DNA of 64,000 nucleotides from Nitrososphaerota archaeon (GTDB lineage Archaea; Thermoproteota; Nitrososphaeria; Nitrososphaerales; Gagatemarchaeaceae). Shown in pieces: positions 50,893 to 60,314 of the stretch (the first letter of the stretch is position 1; the number at the start of each line of letters is the position of its first letter). The notes below the pieces were generated by a model, which saw nothing but the letters and a program-made list of their open reading frames with translations, ran no database searches and was not told the DNA's origin. A program made the translations under genes and the position numbers. Location of the stretch: NCBI GenBank assembly GCA_027887005.1, contig JAPCJI010000001.1, positions 1-64,000 on the forward strand, read 5' to 3'.

Positions 50893-52345
50893 CTCGCTTC
50901 CTTCGGGCCGGAGGCTCCGGCTTCCCGACCTTGACTAACCTGTACCCCATGGCCTTCAGGGAGGCTAAGGCCTCCTTCAGGCTGGGTGGATTCGCTGTTC
51001 CCTGGCTTGTTGTGGACTGGGTGAAGGGGAAGACGAAGTCAAGCTCCGAGGGGTAGAGGCCAAGGGCCGGGTGCAGGCGGTAGACGTCCGACTTCTTCCC
51101 CGAGCCCCTGTGAGGCCCCTTCTTCCCCACCGGGTTGGTCGGGTCCGAAAGCAGAACGGTCGCCCTCTGTGAATCCCTCCTAGTGGCCTGCTTGAGCCTC
51201 CACACCGCGGACAGCACCTCAGGCCTCGATAGGTCCTCGGCCGAGCGGATGAACAGCCCGCGCTCCTTCAGGAGGGGAGTGCCACCTGCAAGCAGCTCAT
51301 AGTGCCTGGGCAGAACCGCGAACGCTTCGCGGAGCCTCGGGTGCGCCATCGACTTCTCTTCGACCAGGTCCCAGAGCCTCCCCTCTGCGATCGCTTGCTT
51401 GCACGCCTCCATCTCCTCCCGGAGGACCCACAGGTTGTGCTCGGCGAGATTCTTCGTGCGTTCTTTGAACTCAAGGTCAAGCAGCCCTCGCACGCTCGTC
51501 CTCGAACAGACCGGGCAACTGCACGGCAGGAACTTCATCGCATCGAGGGTCATCACGACCGACCGGGTCATGTAGCGCCCGCTCCTCGCAAACAGGATGT
51601 AGCTCGCAGAGTCGAAGGTGTCGCACCCAAGCGCCACCGCGAGCGCCATGGTCAGGGGATGGCCGGCCCCGAACAGGTGGAGCGGGACTGAGTAGGGCAT
51701 CGAGGACCTCGCAGCCACCACCATGCTCACAAGGTCGGCGAACATGTAATTCTGCATCACCTGCACAGGGCTCCCCAGTGCGAGGAACTCGAACCTCGAC
51801 TTCACCAGGGCCTTCGCAGACTTCCTGACCAAATCCTGGTAGAGTCCCCCCTGGACTGGCCCGACCCAGGTGGTCGCCTTGGCGCCGAACTCCTTCAAGG
51901 TCGCGACCGCGTTCTCCAGGCTGTATTCGACCGTCTCCTTCGCGTAGGCCCTCGACTGGGGATACCCTGTGGGCCTGTCGAGAGTCACCGCAAGCTCCGA
52001 CCCTATGCCCGCTTGGAACTCCGCCACCTGGTCGTAGCTCAGCTCCAGTCCTCCATACTCGAGGACCTGGTACCCCCCCGAGTCTGTCATGAAGACACCG
52101 TCGAAGCCGAGCATCTGGTGTATCCCCTTCTCGATTGCCTCCTCCCGCCTCCTCGAGTAGATGATGTACGAATTGGTCATGAGGGCCTTGAACCCCATGG
52201 CCCTCAGGTCCCCTACTGGGACCGCCTGGCTCACAGGGTGGATCACCGGCATCAGGCAGGGCGTCTCCAGGGTCTTCCCCCCCACCCTCAGGGTGCCTAT
52301 CCTTCCAAGCAGGTCGGACTCCCTCACTTCGAACGAGAACGACAA
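50810..52345 (-). CDS. tgtA: Archaeosine tRNA-guanine transglycosylase
   Basis: A protein of 511 residues. The TIM-barrel part (about 1-350) has MTDSGGYQ with catalytic Asp, TLDRPTGYPQSRAYA and the zinc motif CSCPVCSR. It inserts preQ0 at position 15 of tRNAs on the way to archaeosine. A C-terminal region (about 400-470) follows, and the last 35 residues are Arg/Ser/Pro-rich, encoded opposite the end of the PAC2 gene. The TTG start has a minus-strand ATTTAAG box (52373-52380) at about 30 nt. The PUA-type domain is not obvious. Confidence 0.92.
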   Translation of the reverse strand: MSFSFEVRESDLLGRIGTLRVGGKTLETPCLMPVIHPVSQAVPVGDLRAMGFKALMTNSYIIYSRRREEAIEKGIHQMLGFDGVFMTDSGGYQVLEYGGLELSYDQVAEFQAGIGSELAVTLDRPTGYPQSRAYAKETVEYSLENAVATLKEFGAKATTWVGPVQGGLYQDLVRKSAKALVKSRFEFLALGSPVQVMQNYMFADLVSMVVAARSSMPYSVPLHLFGAGHPLTMALAVALGCDTFDSASYILFARSGRYMTRSVVMTLDAMKFLPCSCPVCSRTSVRGLLDLEFKERTKNLAEHNLWVLREEMEACKQAIAEGRLWDLVEEKSMAHPRLREAFAVLPRHYELLAGGTPLLKERGLFIRSAEDLSRPEVLSAVWRLKQATRRDSQRATVLLSDPTNPVGKKGPHRGSGKKSDVYRLHPALGLYPSELDFVFPFTQSTTSQGTANPPSLKEALASLKAMGYRLVKVGKPEPPARRKRVRSRRSRRGPSPSPRSASSPPRSPRRP

Positions 52346-52383
52346 CTTCGCGGCACCTGTCTAAGTTTCATTCTTAAATCCCG

Positions 52384-54237
52384 TTGCGCGGAGCGACCCC
52401 CGTGCTTCCGTGGGCGCCGGTCAAGCTCACTGCGATCCTTTCCCTTCTGCTGGTGACAGTGCTTGTAGCCCTCCTTACGGCCAACGTCTTCGGCCTGGGC
52501 ACCGCATACCTCGGCCTAGCCCAGTTCGTGGCGCTCGGAGCCCTCGCGTCCGGGCTTGTGGCCCTTGTCCTGGGCCTGGTCCAGCTCGAAAGGTCCAGGC
52601 CTGAGCTCCGGAGGCCCCTCGTCGTCCTCGGGGCCATCACACTTGCCGTCCTCGTCCTCCACCTTTACATCATCAACTCACCCCCCACTTCATCCGACTC
52701 GTCCATCGAGGGAGGGGTGAACACCAGCTTCCACGACGCCTACATCCAGGTCTCCTCGACTCTGGCCGGGTCCCAACTTACCGTCAGCGTCTCCGACTCG
52801 GGCTCCAACGCTATCTCCCAGGTGGTAGTTTCCTTGAACGAGGAGCCGCTCCCGACCTCGGGCCTCTTCCACACCCCCACGGTGTCGAACCCCCTGGAGC
52901 CGGTCAATGCCTCCAACTACGGATACATGTCCTCGGTCAGCGGCAACTGGGTGGTCAACGCAGCCCCTTCCGCTTCGCTCAGGGTTGACTACACCTACCT
53001 CTCCTGCTTCCACGTCCCCAATCCGAACGGCACCCGGGCAGCCTACGGCTGCATAATGGACGAGGTGTACTACGTCCCGGCCGCTCTGAGCATCCTCTCG
53101 AGCACTCGTTGCCCACTCCCTCCGATGCTCGACCCCTGCAACTACGAGCACCCTCCTCTGGCCAAGGCCCTCATCGCTGGGGGCATTGCAGTCTTCGGCC
53201 TCAACGACCTTGGGTTCAGAGTATCCAACGCTGTCCTCGGGACGCTCAGCATCCCGCTCGTGTTCGTGCTCGCCTACGTCGCCACAGGTTCCAGGCGCCT
53301 CTCGTACTTCGCCACCCTGATCCTCGCTGCTGACACCCTCTTCTTCGTCCACTCCTCAGCCGCTCTTATCGACGTCCCTTCTGTCTTCTTCACCCTCCTC
53401 GCCTGCATCTTCTACTTCTGGCGAGCCTCGTGGTGGAAGCTGAACAACTACGCCCTCGCCGGGGCCTTCTTCGGGCTCGCCGCCCTCTCCAAGGAGACCG
53501 CGATATTCGTCCTTGCGGGGGTCGCGACCTACGAGCTCCTGTTCGGAGGCCAGGGACTCGGAGCGTCCGCGAAGAGGGTCGCCACGATGGCTGCTGTGGC
53601 GCTTCTCGTGTTCGTCGGGGTCGTCCAGCTCTATGACTCGACTCTGGCGTCCACAGTGCTCCCCTGGTTCTATCAGCACATCAGCTTCATGTTCACCTAC
53701 GGGTCCACGCTGAAGGGCCTGGGGTGGACGGACCCATTTCTTCACGGGTACATTACCCCGCTGAACTGGCTCCTAGCCTACGCCCCCGTCCCCTACCTCG
53801 TTGTCAGGGTCACCGTAACATTCGCGGGGACGGCCATGTCCTATGTCTCCGTGGGCTACTATGGGATAGCCAACGAGGTAATCGTCTGGATGGTCTTCCT
53901 GTGGGTCCCACTTTCGTTCTACAGATACGTGAAGGGGAGGGCCCCCGAAACGGTGCTGAACAAGGAGGACAGGTTCGGCCTATTCCTCGCGGTGTGGTTC
54001 CTCTGGTCCTACATCCCATACATCGCCCTCTGGGCATACGGGAGGGCCACCTATCCGTTCTACATCCTCCCGGCCGTCCCTGCCCTGGCAGCGGGCGCTG
54101 CCTACTTCCTGACACGGGATTGGTTCCCGAGGAAGGTCGCCCTCGTATACGTCGCCGCCGCATTGATCATCTTCTTCCTCTACTTCCCCGTCAAGGATTT
54201 CCTGCCCGTCGTCGTCAGGGCCCTGCTTACCCGCTGA
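52384..54237 (+). CDS. PMT-type (GT39) membrane glycosyltransferase
   Basis: A protein of 617 residues with about 12 membrane helices. An outer loop carries the acidic-His motif YEHPPLAKALIAGG (about 257-270) typical of PMT/ArnT-like transferases that use lipid-linked sugars. An N-terminal pair of helices and a beta-rich outer region (about 95-245) precede it. It probably glycosylates S-layer or secreted proteins, together with the flippase at 24.9 kb. The start is TTG 52384 or, given TAAGTTT at 52362-52368, GTG 52402. It diverges from tgtA with overlapping promoters. Confidence 0.82.
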   Translation: MRGATPVLPWAPVKLTAILSLLLVTVLVALLTANVFGLGTAYLGLAQFVALGALASGLVALVLGLVQLERSRPELRRPLVVLGAITLAVLVLHLYIINSPPTSSDSSIEGGVNTSFHDAYIQVSSTLAGSQLTVSVSDSGSNAISQVVVSLNEEPLPTSGLFHTPTVSNPLEPVNASNYGYMSSVSGNWVVNAAPSASLRVDYTYLSCFHVPNPNGTRAAYGCIMDEVYYVPAALSILSSTRCPLPPMLDPCNYEHPPLAKALIAGGIAVFGLNDLGFRVSNAVLGTLSIPLVFVLAYVATGSRRLSYFATLILAADTLFFVHSSAALIDVPSVFFTLLACIFYFWRASWWKLNNYALAGAFFGLAALSKETAIFVLAGVATYELLFGGQGLGASAKRVATMAAVALLVFVGVVQLYDSTLASTVLPWFYQHISFMFTYGSTLKGLGWTDPFLHGYITPLNWLLAYAPVPYLVVRVTVTFAGTAMSYVSVGYYGIANEVIVWMVFLWVPLSFYRYVKGRAPETVLNKEDRFGLFLAVWFLWSYIPYIALWAYGRATYPFYILPAVPALAAGAAYFLTRDWFPRKVALVYVAAALIIFFLYFPVKDFLPVVVRALLTR

Positions 54238-54288
54238 GCACTCCTCCCGTCGAATCCGCTGTTTGGGAGAAGACTAATACACACACCC

Positions 54289-55053
54289 GTGCAAAGACCC
54301 TCGATAGGAAAAGTGAGCAGGGTCTCGGACGTGAAGACGCGGATTTCGTCGGTAGAGCTCCTCGCTACCCTGAAGAAGACCTACAGCTACAAAGAGCTCT
54401 CCGCACTGCTCGACCTGTCCGCGCCAATCCTGAGCCGCTACGTCCGCGGCCACGTCCTGCCTAGCGCCGCTAGGTCGGAGAAGTTCATCGCCACCTTCCG
54501 CGAGAAGCTCCTAAGGAAGATGGTCATGGACGAGGTGAAGGTCAGCTCGGATGGTTCCTACGACATCAGCGCGGTCGTCTCGAACGTGGGCCTCCTCCGG
54601 CAGATCGCGAAGGTGGTCTTCAGCGAGTTCAGCCTTGTTTCAGTGGACAAGGTGATGACCATGGAGGTGGACGGAGTCCCTCTCGGGGCCGAGGTCGCAG
54701 GAGAGTTCAATGTCAACCTGGCGGTGGCTCGGGCTGAGCGGGACCTCGGGATAGAGGACTTCCTGGAGCAGAAGGCGGTCTACTCGCCATCCTCCGTGAA
54801 GTATCTTTACCTGCCCCGGTCCGCGCTGAAGAAGGGGGAGCACATACTCATCGTCGACGACATGGTGAGGTCGGGGACCACCATCGAGGCGCTCACACGA
54901 ATCGCGGAAAAGGCCAGGGCGAAGATCGTGGGGGTGTTCGCCATCGCCTCGGTGGACCAGTCCATGCCCAAGCTGAAGGGGAGGCTGGGGCTCACCTGCC
55001 CGATCGAGTCCCTCGTCACCCTCGAACAGAAGTCGAGGCGCTACAACTACTAG
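54289..55053 (+). CDS. GfcR-like HTH-phosphoribosyltransferase regulator
   Basis: A protein of 254 residues. An N-terminal HTH (about 20-60; YKELSALLDLSAPILSRYVRG) is joined to a phosphoribosyltransferase domain with the PRPP motif HILIVDDMVRSGTT (about 185-198). This pairing is seen in the haloarchaeal glycolytic/gluconeogenic regulator GfcR, where the PRT domain is a ligand sensor. Orotate PRT activity is less likely. The start is GTG 54289; GTG 54313 is possible given the TATA-like ACTAATAC near 54272-54279. It leads the unit with nnrD and a methyltransferase. Confidence 0.8.
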   Translation: MQRPSIGKVSRVSDVKTRISSVELLATLKKTYSYKELSALLDLSAPILSRYVRGHVLPSAARSEKFIATFREKLLRKMVMDEVKVSSDGSYDISAVVSNVGLLRQIAKVVFSEFSLVSVDKVMTMEVDGVPLGAEVAGEFNVNLAVARAERDLGIEDFLEQKAVYSPSSVKYLYLPRSALKKGEHILIVDDMVRSGTTIEALTRIAEKARAKIVGVFAIASVDQSMPKLKGRLGLTCPIESLVTLEQKSRRYNY

Positions 55054-55063
55054 GGGGTGCGGC

Positions 55064-55924
55064 ATGAAGACAATAACCGTCGACGCGTCATTCGTTGCGA
55101 AGGCGGTCCCGCCGAGGAAGGCAGACTCGCACAAGCGGATGAACGGGACTGTCTGCGTCGTCGGGGGGAGCAGGCTGTACCACGGCGCACCCTTCCTCTG
55201 CGCCAGCGGAGCCATGCGGTCGGGGGTCGACCTCGTCTACATCGCAGTCCCGGCGACCATAGCCCCTTCCATCAGGGCCCTCTCCCCGGACTTCATCGTG
55301 ATTCCTCTGCCGGACGGGAGGCTTACGCGTGGGAACGTTTCCAAGCTCATCTCCTGGGTCAGCGGGGTCGACGCGTTCGCCCTGGGACCAGGCCTGGGGC
55401 CGCAGAACCCTGCGGACCTGGCCCGTGCGGTGAATGAAATCAAGGGCGAGGGGAAGGGGGTCGTCCTGGACGCTGACGCCCTCCGAGCCCAGGTCCTCCC
55501 CTCGGTCAAGGGCACCAGGGCAGTTGTTACGCCCCACGCAAAGGAGTTCGAGAGGCTCTTCGCCACGACCCTCCCAGCCGACCTGGAGGGCCGGGTCGAG
55601 GCAGTCTCGTTCAGCGCCAGGGGGGCGGGGGTGACCGTACTCCTCAAGGGGCCCACGGACGTGATCAGCGACGGAGACCGCGTTGCCCTCAACGAGACCC
55701 ACTCCCCAGCCATGACCGTCGGCGGGACGGGGGACGTGTTGACCGGGGTCACTGCCGGGCTCCTCGCGAAGGGGGTCGCTCCCTTCGAAGCCGCGGCGGC
55801 CGCTGCGTTCATCAACGGGTCTGCCGGGGTCGAGGCCGCACGACTCCTCGGCCTCCACATCACTGCGTCGGACGTTGCAAACCAGATTGCAAACGCGATG
55901 AAAAGGTTCGACCGGGTCGAATGA
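55064..55924 (+). CDS. nnrD: ADP/ATP-dependent NAD(P)H-hydrate dehydratase
   Basis: A protein of 286 residues with the ribokinase-like NnrD fold: VCVVGGSRLYHGAPFLCASGAMRSGVDL, ALGPGLG and the nucleotide site MTVGGTGDVLTGVTAGLLAKG. It repairs hydrated NAD(P)H. In many archaea it is fused to the epimerase NnrE; here the N-terminal NnrE domain is absent. It starts 10 nt after the GfcR-like gene and overlaps the methyltransferase by 4 nt. Confidence 0.92.
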   Translation: MKTITVDASFVAKAVPPRKADSHKRMNGTVCVVGGSRLYHGAPFLCASGAMRSGVDLVYIAVPATIAPSIRALSPDFIVIPLPDGRLTRGNVSKLISWVSGVDAFALGPGLGPQNPADLARAVNEIKGEGKGVVLDADALRAQVLPSVKGTRAVVTPHAKEFERLFATTLPADLEGRVEAVSFSARGAGVTVLLKGPTDVISDGDRVALNETHSPAMTVGGTGDVLTGVTAGLLAKGVAPFEAAAAAAFINGSAGVEAARLLGLHITASDVANQIANAMKRFDRVE

Positions 55925-56601
55925 AGCAGAGAAGGCGGGGCCTGCAGACGAAGTGGGCCTACATCGTGAACTCTCTCCAGGAGATCATCCCCTCCTACGA
56001 GCAGGCCTCGAGCCTCATCTCTCTCCACGCAGACAGGCGCATGCGCCCCGAAGCCGTGTCCTTCGCCGTTTCTCCCGGCGGGCTCGTCCTCGACCTCGGC
56101 GCAGGCCCAGGGACCATGTCTTCGTTCGTAGTCCGCGCGGGAGGAGAGCCTGTCCTGCTCGACGCGTCCAGGCTGATGCTCCGCGCGTCGGATTTTCCGA
56201 ACCGGGTCCAGGCGACCTTCGAGAACATGCCCTTCCGCGACGGGGTGTTCGACGGCGCAGTCTCCGGCTTCGCGCTCCGGGACGCCTACGACCTGAAGAA
56301 AGCCTTGGCCCAGCTCTCCCGAGTGCTCAAGGTTGGAGGTAGGTTCAGCCTCTGCGACCTCGGCAAGCCTGATTCGGCCGTCGGGACCATCCTCCTGGGG
56401 GCGTACATGCGGATCGTCCCCAATGTCGTGGGGCTGATCTCGGTGGGCAGGTCCGGGCTCCGCTACGGTTCGCTTTTCGACACCTTCGTCCTAACCCCTC
56501 ACAACGGCGAGCTCGTCTCGCTCCTCTCGAGGTTCTTTCGGGAGGTCCACATACACGCGACCCAGCTGGGAGGGTCGATAGTAGTGAAGTGCGTCAGGTA
56601 G
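55921..56601 (+). CDS. UbiE/MenG-like SAM-dependent methyltransferase
   Basis: A class I methyltransferase of 226 residues. SAM motif I is VLDLGAGPGTMSSF (about 57-70), followed by PVLLDAS, ENMPFRDGVFDGAVSGFALRD and LSRVLKVGGRFSLCDLGKP. The FALRD phrase and the late GGSIVVKC resemble UbiE/MenG enzymes that methylate demethylmenaquinone, which would suit an aerobic respiratory archaeon, but the substrate is inferred. The ATG overlaps the nnrD stop. Confidence 0.78.
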   Translation: MKQRRRGLQTKWAYIVNSLQEIIPSYEQASSLISLHADRRMRPEAVSFAVSPGGLVLDLGAGPGTMSSFVVRAGGEPVLLDASRLMLRASDFPNRVQATFENMPFRDGVFDGAVSGFALRDAYDLKKALAQLSRVLKVGGRFSLCDLGKPDSAVGTILLGAYMRIVPNVVGLISVGRSGLRYGSLFDTFVLTPHNGELVSLLSRFFREVHIHATQLGGSIVVKCVR

Positions 56602-56617
56602 GCCCGGGGCCCTCCGC

Positions 56618-57574
56618 CTATACTCTTCGTGCCAGGGCCTGAAGCATCTCATCCGCCTTCGAAGTGGGGATGCGGCATCCGGCGGCCATCTTGTGCCCCC
56701 CTCCGTTGCCCCCGAGCCTGCTCGCTATCCTGACTATGGTCCTCCCAAGGTGGGCTTTGCACTCCGACGTGCACCGCAGGCTCACCTCGTACCAGCCTTC
56801 CTCCTTTTCCTTCAGGGAGACCCCGACGGGCACCTCGAACGCCCCGATGAGGAGCTTGGCGACGTTCCCCGTCGAATGCTGTGTCGTGACCATGTATGCC
56901 AGCCGTCCCAGCACCTTGCCTTCCCTCTTGACCTCCTCTCCGAGCCGGACCACGACCTCAAGCTGCTCCACCGCGAGCTCTGGGACCCCCTCAATCTCGT
57001 GGGGGTGCTTCATCTTGGAGAGCTCGCGGACCACCTTCTCTGGGAACCCGTCCTGGCCCCCCTTCCTGCCAAGGGCGTAGGCGAGCATCGAGGCCTCGAG
57101 GAGGACGAACTGCCTATCCGCCTGCTCCATCATCTTCTTCGCGGAGGGTGAGGTATCCATGTAGTCAGTGACGGCTCCGCAGAGCGCGATGAGCCGAGCC
57201 CTCTCTGGCAGGGCGGCCCTGAAGGTCAGATACGTAAGCATGCTTGAACATTCCGTGACGTCGTGGACCAGCTTCACCTTGGCAGCCCTCAGCCTCCTCT
57301 TCGTCGCTTCGGACATGTAATGGTGGTCCACGTAGGTCACCTCCGCGTAGGCCCGGATCTTCTTTAGCTGGTTGACGAATCCATCTAGGTTGGCGTTGTC
57401 CGCACCGATGTCGCAGAGGACGAAGGTATCCACGTCGTCGGGGACTCGGCGCAGGTTATCGATCAGGTCGTCGTAGTCGGAGAGGAGGACTTCAGCTCCA
57501 ATTGCGGCGGAGACGAGGGCCGCCGACCCCAGCCCGTCCACGTCCTTGACATGGGAGATGCAGAAGGCCTTCAT
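56618..57574 (-). CDS. DHH-family phosphoesterase with DHHA1 domain
   Basis: A protein of 318 residues. Motifs: CISHVKDVDGLGSAAL, DIGADN, the DHH triad in YVDHHYM and, in the DHHA1 domain, GGNGGGHKMAAG. Relatives include RecJ-like nucleases and oligonucleotide phosphodiesterases (nanoRNase). Archaeal GAN/RecJ proteins assist the replisome, but this copy is shorter. The ATG 57574 is supported by homology and by a minus-strand TTAAATC box (about 57600-57608) at about 30 nt. It is convergent with the methyltransferase. Confidence 0.82.
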   Translation of the reverse strand: MKAFCISHVKDVDGLGSAALVSAAIGAEVLLSDYDDLIDNLRRVPDDVDTFVLCDIGADNANLDGFVNQLKKIRAYAEVTYVDHHYMSEATKRRLRAAKVKLVHDVTECSSMLTYLTFRAALPERARLIALCGAVTDYMDTSPSAKKMMEQADRQFVLLEASMLAYALGRKGGQDGFPEKVVRELSKMKHPHEIEGVPELAVEQLEVVVRLGEEVKREGKVLGRLAYMVTTQHSTGNVAKLLIGAFEVPVGVSLKEKEEGWYEVSLRCTSECKAHLGRTIVRIASRLGGNGGGHKMAAGCRIPTSKADEMLQALARRV

Positions 57575-57602
57575 CGATATTCTGCGGCACTTCGTCGGTG
57601 AT

Positions 57603-59339
57603 TTAAGCTGATGCGGGAGCCGGAGGCGCTGGGACTGGCGGCGGCGTCGGGGCCTGGACCGGGGGATACGGCTCGAGGTCCTTGGCACGTCTCATCACAA
57701 ACCCTCCGACTATTCGAACGACTGCTCCGGCGAGGAAGAGGTATGCTCCAACCCCGAAGCCCCAGGCGACGGTGGTCGCGCCGACGACAGGGAAGGTCTG
57801 GCTCGCTGTGCCTCCTATCGGATTCGAGGCCACGGTGGAGACCAGCTGAGTGGCTGCAGGTGGGATCGACTGGCCGCCGAGGAGGGAGGATGCCAGGGGA
57901 ACGAGGTTCGGGAGGTAGGCCACGAAAGCGTAGATGAACACGAACGGCAGGAGAGAGAAGATGGCCGAGAAGATAAACTTCCTTCCGAGTCTCTTGCCGC
58001 TCTTGACCCCTATCACGTCGAGGAGGAGCAGGCCTATGCCGACGGCGAAGAGGATCGCGAACGGGAACTGGGCGGACGCGAAGCTAGTGAGCCCCGACGA
58101 GGCGTCCGCGTTCGGTCCGGTCAGGAGGTTCACGCTGAGGCCGTGGATGCCGTCGACCGACATCAGGGGCACAGCGGTCGGTCCCGAGAACACCCCGTTC
58201 TGCGACGTGGCGGTCACGGTGTACCAGGGTAGGAAGAGGGCTGCGAGGGTGATGGCCATTCCGAGCAACCCGACTGCCAGCCCTGCCCCTCCCCTTCCCT
58301 TGAGGAACTTGCCCACCCCAAGCCCGCCCTTCTTCGAAAGCCTGTAAATCCCGAAGAGTTTCCAGAGGCCTCGGATCCCTGCGTAGGCGAGCCAGATCAG
58401 GAGGAAGTTCGCCACGAACCAGGCGAGGTAGAAGTAGTAGGTGCCGACGGTGAACGTCCGAACCAGGTAATCGTAGGGGGCTCCCCACCTCTGGCCGTTG
58501 TCATTGAAGACAGGACCCAGAGGACCCGCCATCCCAGTCGCTATCTCCGTATCCGTGCCTGTGTACCCCCAGCGGCCAGGGAAGGCGAGCCAGCTCTGGT
58601 CCGCGGGCCTGCTCGCTCCGTCTGCGAGGGTGACAAGGGTAAGCTGCTGGGGCTGAATCGTGAGTCCGCCCGAATTGACGACGTCGTTCTCGATGCCGAT
58701 CCTCCCCTGATAGGACCTGAAGTAGTTCGCATGGGACCCGAGGGCCACGTAGACCACAGGGTGCCCGTTTTGGGTCTCCACGTCGCTCCAGACCGCGTTC
58801 TCCCCTGCCAGGTGTTGAGAGTAAAGCGCCTGCACCGGGGACCCGTCTGCGCCCAAAAACACCTGCACTACCTCGATGTCCGACTGGTGGTCGTTCAGGG
58901 GCCCGTTGTTGTATGCATAGAAGAGCCAATACTGGATTACCGTCTGGCCGCTGACGTCCGCGAGGTGCACATAGGCGAAGTACCCCTGGCCCTGGCCGTT
59001 GGCCGCGTAGTCCGCGGCTATGGCGTCGAAGGTCGCGTGCTTGTTGTCCAGGAAGTACTGGTCCGAGTTGAAGGTTCCGAGGGTGGAGGGGGTCGGGGCT
59101 GAGTTGACGAGGGTCGCGCTTCCGCTCGACGAACGCTGCATGAGGGTCGAGCTGGAGATGAGGTAGTCGACCGACGTCGGGTAGAACTTCTCCCCGGACG
59201 CGAACTGGAGGACGGGGGCGTACTTCTGTGCAAGCCCGGCCGTGGTCTGCGCCCTCGAGGCTGGAAGATAGGCTGCGAAGCTGAGCAGGAACAGTGCGAT
59301 GACGGCTGCGACGGCGACGTTCCGAGGGAACCTCCCCAT
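57603..59339 (-). CDS. Secreted/membrane Vps62-like protein
   Basis: A protein of 578 residues. A signal peptide (about 1-31) precedes a Vps62-like domain (about 35-260): KYAPVLQFASGEKFYPTSVDYLI, IQYWLFYAYNNGPLNDHQSDIEVVQVFL and VYVALGSHANYF. About six membrane helices follow (285-540) and a Pro-rich tail ends the protein. Vps62/DUF946 domains are known from fungi, plants and some prokaryotes, with unclear function. It follows three small membrane protein genes by 42 nt and may share their transcript. Confidence 0.7.
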   Translation of the reverse strand: MGRFPRNVAVAAVIALFLLSFAAYLPASRAQTTAGLAQKYAPVLQFASGEKFYPTSVDYLISSSTLMQRSSSGSATLVNSAPTPSTLGTFNSDQYFLDNKHATFDAIAADYAANGQGQGYFAYVHLADVSGQTVIQYWLFYAYNNGPLNDHQSDIEVVQVFLGADGSPVQALYSQHLAGENAVWSDVETQNGHPVVYVALGSHANYFRSYQGRIGIENDVVNSGGLTIQPQQLTLVTLADGASRPADQSWLAFPGRWGYTGTDTEIATGMAGPLGPVFNDNGQRWGAPYDYLVRTFTVGTYYFYLAWFVANFLLIWLAYAGIRGLWKLFGIYRLSKKGGLGVGKFLKGRGGAGLAVGLLGMAITLAALFLPWYTVTATSQNGVFSGPTAVPLMSVDGIHGLSVNLLTGPNADASSGLTSFASAQFPFAILFAVGIGLLLLDVIGVKSGKRLGRKFIFSAIFSLLPFVFIYAFVAYLPNLVPLASSLLGGQSIPPAATQLVSTVASNPIGGTASQTFPVVGATTVAWGFGVGAYLFLAGAVVRIVGGFVMRRAKDLEPYPPVQAPTPPPVPAPPAPASA

Positions 59340-59381
59340 CTGCGAGCCACTCTGTCGAGCTCCACGCTATTTAAGGACGAA

Positions 59382-59831
59382 TCAGACTTCGTCAGGAACA
59401 AGCCTCGCGACCTCGCTCTCCTCCAGGAGGAATGTCAGGGGGGCGCGCAGGGCCCCAAAAAGAGAAGGGAGCATGATGAGGAAGACGATCGGCCGGAAGG
59501 CAAGGGTGATGTCGACGCCTGCCGCGGTCAGGGGCAGGTTCCCACCGTCCGTGGCCACCCAGATGTAGTACGCAGACACGACGTAGGAGCCGGACACGAA
59601 GGGGATCGACAGTGCCTTCCCCTCGGTCAGGGCCCCGAGGACCTGGAGGCCAGTTATGATGGCCCCGAATTCGTAGATGAATAGAGGGATGGTCAGGGGG
59701 CTCGAGGGGAGTGCCCTGGAGATGAAGGCCCCCAGGATCGATGGCACGAGTATCCAAAGAGTCGCGTTCAGCACGAGCACGAGTGTTGCCTTCAACACCC
59801 GCCGCGAAAGGGGTACCTCTGGGCCAATCAT
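59382..59831 (-). CDS. Small polytopic membrane protein, unknown
   Basis: A protein of 149 residues with about four hydrophobic helices (14-37, 45-65, 78-93, 105-130) and charged ends. No family is recognised. It starts 3 nt after the preceding gene's stop, so it belongs to the unit 60.6 to 59.4 kb and probably works with the neighbouring membrane proteins. Confidence 0.55.
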   Translation of the reverse strand: MIGPEVPLSRRVLKATLVLVLNATLWILVPSILGAFISRALPSSPLTIPLFIYEFGAIITGLQVLGALTEGKALSIPFVSGSYVVSAYYIWVATDGGNLPLTAAGVDITLAFRPIVFLIMLPSLFGALRAPLTFLLEESEVARLVPDEV

Positions 59832-59834
59832 CCT

Positions 59835-60314
59835 CTAGGCACCTCCCACGTGGACCAACGAGCCGAAGTCCAGGGAGGCGGAGAGCCCTGCGAAGGGAAC
59901 GAGCTCGAAGCTCATGGTGCCGTTCACGTGGAGCATTCCCGAGCTGCTCAGTGTCTGGGTGTAGTCGGCCACGGACATGCGGAAGTGGAGCGTCCCCACC
60001 TTCCCCGGGCCCACGGTCATGGTGGCCGCGTCGCAGGCTACGTTGGTCTGGCCCGAAGCGCAGGAGATGCCCACCTGGAGGGGCAGGAGGCCCTGGTTGG
60101 GCACCGTAACGTTGAGGTAGAAGACGAGGGTGGACCCCTGGACCACAACCTTTCCCGTGGCTGCCGACGTCCCGCCCCGCGACGCGTTAAGGACAGCGCT
60201 GTAGTCCGAGTAGGCCGAATAGACCACCGCCGAGAAGGTGAGAATCGACACCAGGGTGATCGCAAGACCCACCCCTCTCAGCGCCCCCGCCGCGGTCGAG
60301 CGCTCCTGCTTCAA
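59835..60314 (-). CDS. Single-span membrane protein with outer beta domain, unknown
   Basis: A protein of about 159 residues. An N-terminal helix (about 13-35; GVGLAITLVSILTFSAVVYSAY) anchors a beta-rich domain with VVVQGSTLVFYLNVTVPNQGLLPLQVGISC and a pair of cysteines, possibly a disulfide. No family is recognised. TTG 60314 overlaps the upstream stop by 4 nt (TTGA). The frame is open further up to GTG 60635, but that part is explained by the next entry. Confidence 0.55.
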   Translation of the reverse strand: MKQERSTAAGALRGVGLAITLVSILTFSAVVYSAYSDYSAVLNASRGGTSAATGKVVVQGSTLVFYLNVTVPNQGLLPLQVGISCASGQTNVACDAATMTVGPGKVGTLHFRMSVADYTQTLSSSGMLHVNGTMSFELVPFAGLSASLDFGSLVHVGGA

